A DNA stretch of 64,000 nt, from assembly GCA_030655015.1 (NCBI GenBank), contig JAURWJ010000006.1:1-64000 (forward strand), in the 5' to 3' direction. The position numbers and the translations under genes are program-made. The notes beneath the pieces are model-generated. The model was not told the DNA's origin. It did not search any database and was given only the letters and a program-made list of their open reading frames with translations. Source of the DNA: Methylotenera sp. (lineage in GTDB: Bacteria; Pseudomonadota; Gammaproteobacteria; Burkholderiales; Methylophilaceae). Positions 62,621-64,000 of this stretch are shown here, piece after piece (the stretch's first letter is position 1; every line of letters begins with the position of its first letter).

Positions 62621-63838
62621 TCACCCAACGCCTCCGTCTGATCTGGGTTGCCAATAGGTAGCGGCAAACTTGTAAGACCAGAGGCCAAAGCATATTAGCC
62701 AAACTACCCCAACGCACAGGTAGAGGTGGTTACGCAATGTGAACTCTAGTCCAGGAAGTTCTGAAATGATGCGTAGCACTGCAACAGACTGAAAAACCAG
62801 AAAGATACCCCAGGTTAGGCAGTCAATTTTCAGCGCTTGACCAGAATGACCAAGCGTTACACGTGTCGCCATGCCCAGTACTATGGAAGTGAAATAGCCG
62901 ATAGTCAGTGCATGTAGTGGGGCTTTAGCTAGGATGAGTTGGCCTGTCAGGAGTAAGGCTAAACTTTGTATTGTGTAGAGTAGCAAGGCAATGCCAAGCC
63001 AAGCAAAGCCGATGTGCAACATAGCCAAAATAGGAACAGCAAGGCTGTCGCGTAGCCGCCATGCGCATGTTAAATAGATTGCACTTGCCGCCATAGGTAA
63101 ATCAACGAGCCAGGTCCAGGCATGCAATCCGGTCAATTCAAGTATCCCGTGCACAAGGGCGAAGCCAGGAATGAGCGCAAGTACCCAGTCTGGACGTACG
63201 ATTTTATATTCAGGAATCACATTGGCCGAAAAAAATGGAATCATGCGGTGACTAACTGCAAAATAAACCGGTAACAGAATCAGCCAGATGCCGCCCACCT
63301 TGGCAATCGCGGTTAGGTGCGCTTTATCACTGGCAAATCCAGCGATCAGTAGCCAGCCGATTACCAGCGCGGCCGAGGTGATTGTTGCGTGCCGCTTGTC
63401 TGGGTGCTTGGCCTGTAAATACACACTAAGTAAAGCATACAGTCCCATGCCCCAACCCGCCAAAAATAGCAGGAGTGCTATCTTCAATAATACAAAGCCT
63501 ACAATCAGCCCCGCATAAAACAGCAAGGTTCCTATGGCAAGCAGGATAAAAGCGGGTACATACGCGCGGCGCTCGACTTCATTCCCATTCATCCAGCGTG
63601 GAAAAGTGGTCATTAAGAAACCGAAAATAAAGAATGGGAAAAAGCCGTAGATCATCAAAAAAGCGTGGGCATCCGTGGCTGAGAGGGTCCATGAAATTGG
63701 CGCATAAAGTACACCATAGCGTCCTACTAGGTCGATCAGCCACCAAGTCAGTGTCAATATCGACTGCACCACACCACCAAAGAAAAACATGCGATGTGGT
63801 GCAGATGAAAATGTATTCCATATTTTAAGAAAATTCAT
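62621..63838 (-). CDS. nnrS: NnrS family membrane protein
   Basis: Multi-TM; SAPHRMFFFGGVVQSILTLTWWLIDL, DAHAFLMIYGFFPFFIFGFLMTTFPRWM, FFSANVIPEYKIVRPDW. Confidence 0.9.
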   Translation of the reverse strand: MNFLKIWNTFSSAPHRMFFFGGVVQSILTLTWWLIDLVGRYGVLYAPISWTLSATDAHAFLMIYGFFPFFIFGFLMTTFPRWMNGNEVERRAYVPAFILLAIGTLLFYAGLIVGFVLLKIALLLFLAGWGMGLYALLSVYLQAKHPDKRHATITSAALVIGWLLIAGFASDKAHLTAIAKVGGIWLILLPVYFAVSHRMIPFFSANVIPEYKIVRPDWVLALIPGFALVHGILELTGLHAWTWLVDLPMAASAIYLTCAWRLRDSLAVPILAMLHIGFAWLGIALLLYTIQSLALLLTGQLILAKAPLHALTIGYFTSIVLGMATRVTLGHSGQALKIDCLTWGIFLVFQSVAVLRIISELPGLEFTLRNHLYLCVGVVWLICFGLWSYKFAATYWQPRSDGGVG

Positions 63839-64000
63839 AATGCATTTAGCCTTTCCAGATTTCTGCTTTGCGCATGCTTGGCAGCAAACTCATAGAGATC
63901 GATCAGATCCTCTGCACTGACATCCATGATGCCATCTATTTTCCCAAGTGCCAATTTAAAATATTCTTCTTTTAATGATGTGTAAGTGCAGCCAGCAACT
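63835..64000 (-). CDS. C-terminal part of an unidentified CDS cut by the window edge
   Basis: Hand translation ...VAGCTYTSLKEEYFKLALGKIDGIMDVSAEDLIDLYEFAAKHAQSRNLERLNAL*, stop overlapping the nnrS start (ATGA). Confidence 0.6.
   Translation of the reverse strand, partial: VAGCTYTSLKEEYFKLALGKIDGIMDVSAEDLIDLYEFAAKHAQSRNLERLNAL

Noticed and set aside
62523-62717. 64-aa ORF at the 3' end of nnrS
   Set aside because: Overlaps nnrS in another frame; Arg/Trp/Cys-rich and not protein-like.

Overview
The window looks like ordinary chromosome from a betaproteobacterial methylotroph. A Methylophilaceae/Methylotenera-like origin is my inference from gene content (pqqA, glutathione genes, gene order); I did not search it. 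No rRNA, tRNA, CRISPR array, prophage or transposase was recognised. Core blocks: rlpA-dac-ybeD-lipB-lipA; gshA-gshB-apbE-NusG_II-Gx transporter-DUF3108; a minor-pilin operon (pilE-fimT-pilV-pilW-pilX-pilY1, minus strand); lptM-lysA; purU/ispH/nudB/nadA; tonB-like, mpl, metH, comM, ubiK; a TorF-type porin-glnK-amtB; an LtaS-like sulfatase plus a large GH-like/kinase-like protein; mltA/apaG/thiG/thiS; gnd; tsaC; alkB/alkA; an OprP-like porin, PhnD-like lipoprotein and GGDEF-EAL protein; and nnrS. Most notable observations: (1) a GIY-YIG nuclease gene whose 3' end is made of a REP-like palindrome that is also scattered through the window; (2) metH interrupted by a single in-frame TAG with intact homology on both sides; (3) a REP-pair-like palindromic element inserted in frame in mpl; (4) an orphan 23-codon pqqA missing from the ORF track; (5) a PhnD-like lipoprotein overlapping a membrane GGDEF-EAL gene with no ABC transporter nearby; (6) a GH-like/kinase-like fusion next to an LtaS-like sulfatase; (7) a candidate structured sRNA near 61.5 kb; (8) a 167-bp element with perfect 26-bp terminal inverted repeats.
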